A stretch of 64,000 nt of DNA, from the NCBI RefSeq assembly GCF_004016445.2, contig NZ_SADT02000008.1, positions 186,001-250,000 of the forward strand, read 5' to 3'. Source of the stretch: Mesorhizobium sp. M2E.F.Ca.ET.219.01.1.1. GTDB taxonomy: Bacteria > Pseudomonadota > Alphaproteobacteria > Rhizobiales > Rhizobiaceae. The notes under the pieces are model-generated. The model saw only the letters and a program-made list of their open reading frames with translations, had not been told where the DNA came from and made no database searches. The first letter of the stretch is position 1, and every line of letters begins with the position of its first letter. The position numbers were made by a program, and so were the translations under genes. Positions 62,897 to 64,000 of this stretch are shown one piece after another.

Positions 62897-63520
62897 TCAA
62901 GCCGCCATTCTGGCCACCAGCGGGGAGACGGCCTCAAGAGCACTGTTCATGGAGTTGGCGCGAGCATCGTTGCCGCGTGACATGTTCTCCGCCCGGATGA
63001 AATCGAGGTCCTTGATGCCGATGAAGCCAAAAGCCGTTCTGAGGTAGCTCTCCTGGAAATCCATGGTGGCCAGCGGGCCGGAAAGATAAGAACCTCCGCG
63101 CGTCGAAACGATGAACACCTTCTTGCCGGCGGCAAGGCCGATCGGACCATTCTCGGTATATCTGAAAGTCTTGCCGGGCTGGATGACGCGATCGAGCCAC
63201 GCCTTGAGCTGGCTGGCCACGGAGAAATTGTACATCGGAGCGCCGACGACAATGATATCGCTTGCCATCAACTCTCCGACAAGCGCGTCAGACCGGGCGT
63301 GCTCACGGCGTGTCGCCTCATCCGATACGTCGAATGCGAGCGGGCGAAATCCTGCTCCGATCGGCCCGTCAAGATGGGGGACCGCTTCTTCCACCAGATC
63401 GTGATAGGTCACCGCAGCGCCGGGATGCTGATCGAGCAGGTTCGCCACCACAGCTTTCGTTAGCGTTCGAGAAGCGGACCCCGCGCCCTGGATGCTCGAG
63501 TCGAGATGAAGAATGCGCAT
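62897..63520 (-). CDS. azoR: FMN-dependent NADH-azoreductase / quinone reductase
   Basis: A 207-residue flavodoxin-fold reductase of the AzoR type. FMN-binding segments are DSSIQGAGSASRTL (about 7-20), APMYNFSVASQLKAWLDRV (about 94-112) and STRGGSYLSG (about 143-152). It reduces quinones, azo dyes and nitro compounds with NADH. It is divergent from a LysR gene with CTAG-containing repeats in between, so it is probably an inducible detoxification enzyme. Confidence 0.87.
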   Translation of the reverse strand: MRILHLDSSIQGAGSASRTLTKAVVANLLDQHPGAAVTYHDLVEEAVPHLDGPIGAGFRPLAFDVSDEATRREHARSDALVGELMASDIIVVGAPMYNFSVASQLKAWLDRVIQPGKTFRYTENGPIGLAAGKKVFIVSTRGGSYLSGPLATMDFQESYLRTAFGFIGIKDLDFIRAENMSRGNDARANSMNSALEAVSPLVARMAA

Positions 63521-63564
63521 GGCGTTTGGCTCCGTTGTAGTGTGTGAACCATACTTATGCCAAC

Positions 63565-63616
63565 GCACTAGCGTTGCACTAGAAGGCCAAATGGCACAGA
63601 TTGTTCTACTAGTGAG
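63565..63616. promoter_or_regulatory. CTAG-centred repeats in the azoR/LysR divergent region
   Basis: GCACTAG occurs at 63565-63571 and 63576-63582 (11 bp apart), and CTACTAGTGAG at 63606-63616 is related in inverted form. The repeats fill the 119-nt divergent region and are good candidates for the LysR operator controlling azoR. Confidence 0.45.
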
Positions 63617-63639
63617 ACAATCCAAGGCCGGAGATTTCC

Positions 63640-64000
63640 ATGGATGACCTGAACGAGCTGACGATGTTTGCTTCCGTCGCGCGTCACGGCAGCTTTTCGT
63701 CGGCGGCCCTCGCTCTCGGAATTCCCAAGTCGCGCGTCAGCCGGCGTATAGCAGCCCTGGAGGCCCGTCTCGGGGTTCGGCTGCTGCAGCGGTCGACTCG
63801 CTCGGTCAATCTCACCTCCGTGGGGCAGGAATTCCTGAAGCATTGCAATGAAATGATCGATGCTGCCCGCCTGGCCTTCGAGATCGCTGAGCAGGCGGGT
63901 GAGGCGCCGGCGGGCCGCCTGCGGGTAAGTTGCCCGGTTGGGCTTGCTCACGTTTTTGTCGCGCCCGTACTTTGGAAATTCATGCGGGCTCACCCGGCCG
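63640..64000 (+). CDS. LysR-family regulator, truncated by the window end
   Basis: The first 120 residues of a LysR regulator. Residues 1-60 form the winged HTH (FASVARHGSFSSAALALGIPKSRVSRRIAALE), followed by VRLLQRSTRSVNLT and the linker helix leading to an effector domain that starts with GRLRVSCPVGLAHVFV before the sequence stops. It lacks its C-terminal two thirds only because the window ends. A GGAGA lies 5-9 nt upstream of ATG 63640. It is divergent from azoR and probably regulates it. Confidence 0.85.
   Translation, partial: MDDLNELTMFASVARHGSFSSAALALGIPKSRVSRRIAALEARLGVRLLQRSTRSVNLTSVGQEFLKHCNEMIDAARLAFEIAEQAGEAPAGRLRVSCPVGLAHVFVAPVLWKFMRAHPA

Overview
The window looks like high-GC alphaproteobacterial DNA, most likely Rhizobiales of the Mesorhizobium/Phyllobacteriaceae type. 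The reasons are a Ros/MucR regulator, a Ti-plasmid-type tra region (TraA/C/D/G/F/B) with a Q-type oriT, an alphaproteobacterial SOS box (GTTC-N7-GTTC), and rhizobial plasmid/ICE families (ArdC, DUF736, DUF1419, DUF3085, a DUF3991/Toprim protein). No database was consulted; family names rest on recognised motifs and remembered family architecture.

Layout: (1) 1-4.9 kb holds a hipBA toxin-antitoxin pair behind an inverted-repeat promoter, then a divergent NmrA-type reductase/LysR pair. (2) 5.1-19.5 kb is a catabolic regulon bounded by two paralogous IclR regulators: an acetylpolyamine-deacetylase-like hydrolase, cupin, HpcH/HpaI aldolase, DUF6282 protein, dihydroorotate-dehydrogenase-like flavoprotein, class III aminotransferase, aldehyde dehydrogenase and a spermidine/putrescine-type ABC importer. 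Four non-coding sites in this region carry related operators made of alternating 7-bp half-sites, mostly on a 10-bp period, which suggests one regulon. A small membrane protein at 5.2 kb may belong to it. (3) 20-28.9 kb is an aminosugar cluster: GNAT/SCP2 acetyltransferase, RpiR regulator, ROK kinase, NanE epimerase, Gfo/Idh/MocA dehydrogenase and a four-gene sugar ABC transporter. It is flanked by two diverged copies of a ~35-bp sequence.

(4) 29.5-61.8 kb is a conjugative or mobilisable backbone. It has a Toprim protein, DUF1419, DUF3085, a 1704-residue methyltransferase-helicase fusion, a RES/Xre toxin-antitoxin module, a ParB-like protein, ArdC, DUF736, a WGR protein, traG-traD-traC, oriT and traA-traF-traB. 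Cargo inside it includes a low-GC membrane protein with a Sel1-repeat protein, taurine/alkanesulfonate genes (tauABC-ssuD), a MucR regulator overlapping a Lar-like mini-protein, an SOS-box-associated zinc-ribbon protein and a secreted thermonuclease. No trb mating-pair genes, repABC or integrase are visible, so the element is either mobilisable only, or its transfer channel and maintenance genes lie outside the window. (5) 61.8-64 kb holds an MBL-fold hydrolase, an FMN azoreductase and a divergent LysR regulator cut by the window end.

Inferred biology: the first cluster would import and break down an N-acylated amine or related compound by deacetylation, transamination and aldehyde oxidation; the second would import and phosphorylate an N-acetylated aminosugar. 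The mobile backbone carries anti-restriction genes, addiction and partition genes, and sulfonate-scavenging cargo. Several backbone genes have GC-rich hairpins immediately upstream of their ribosome-binding sites.
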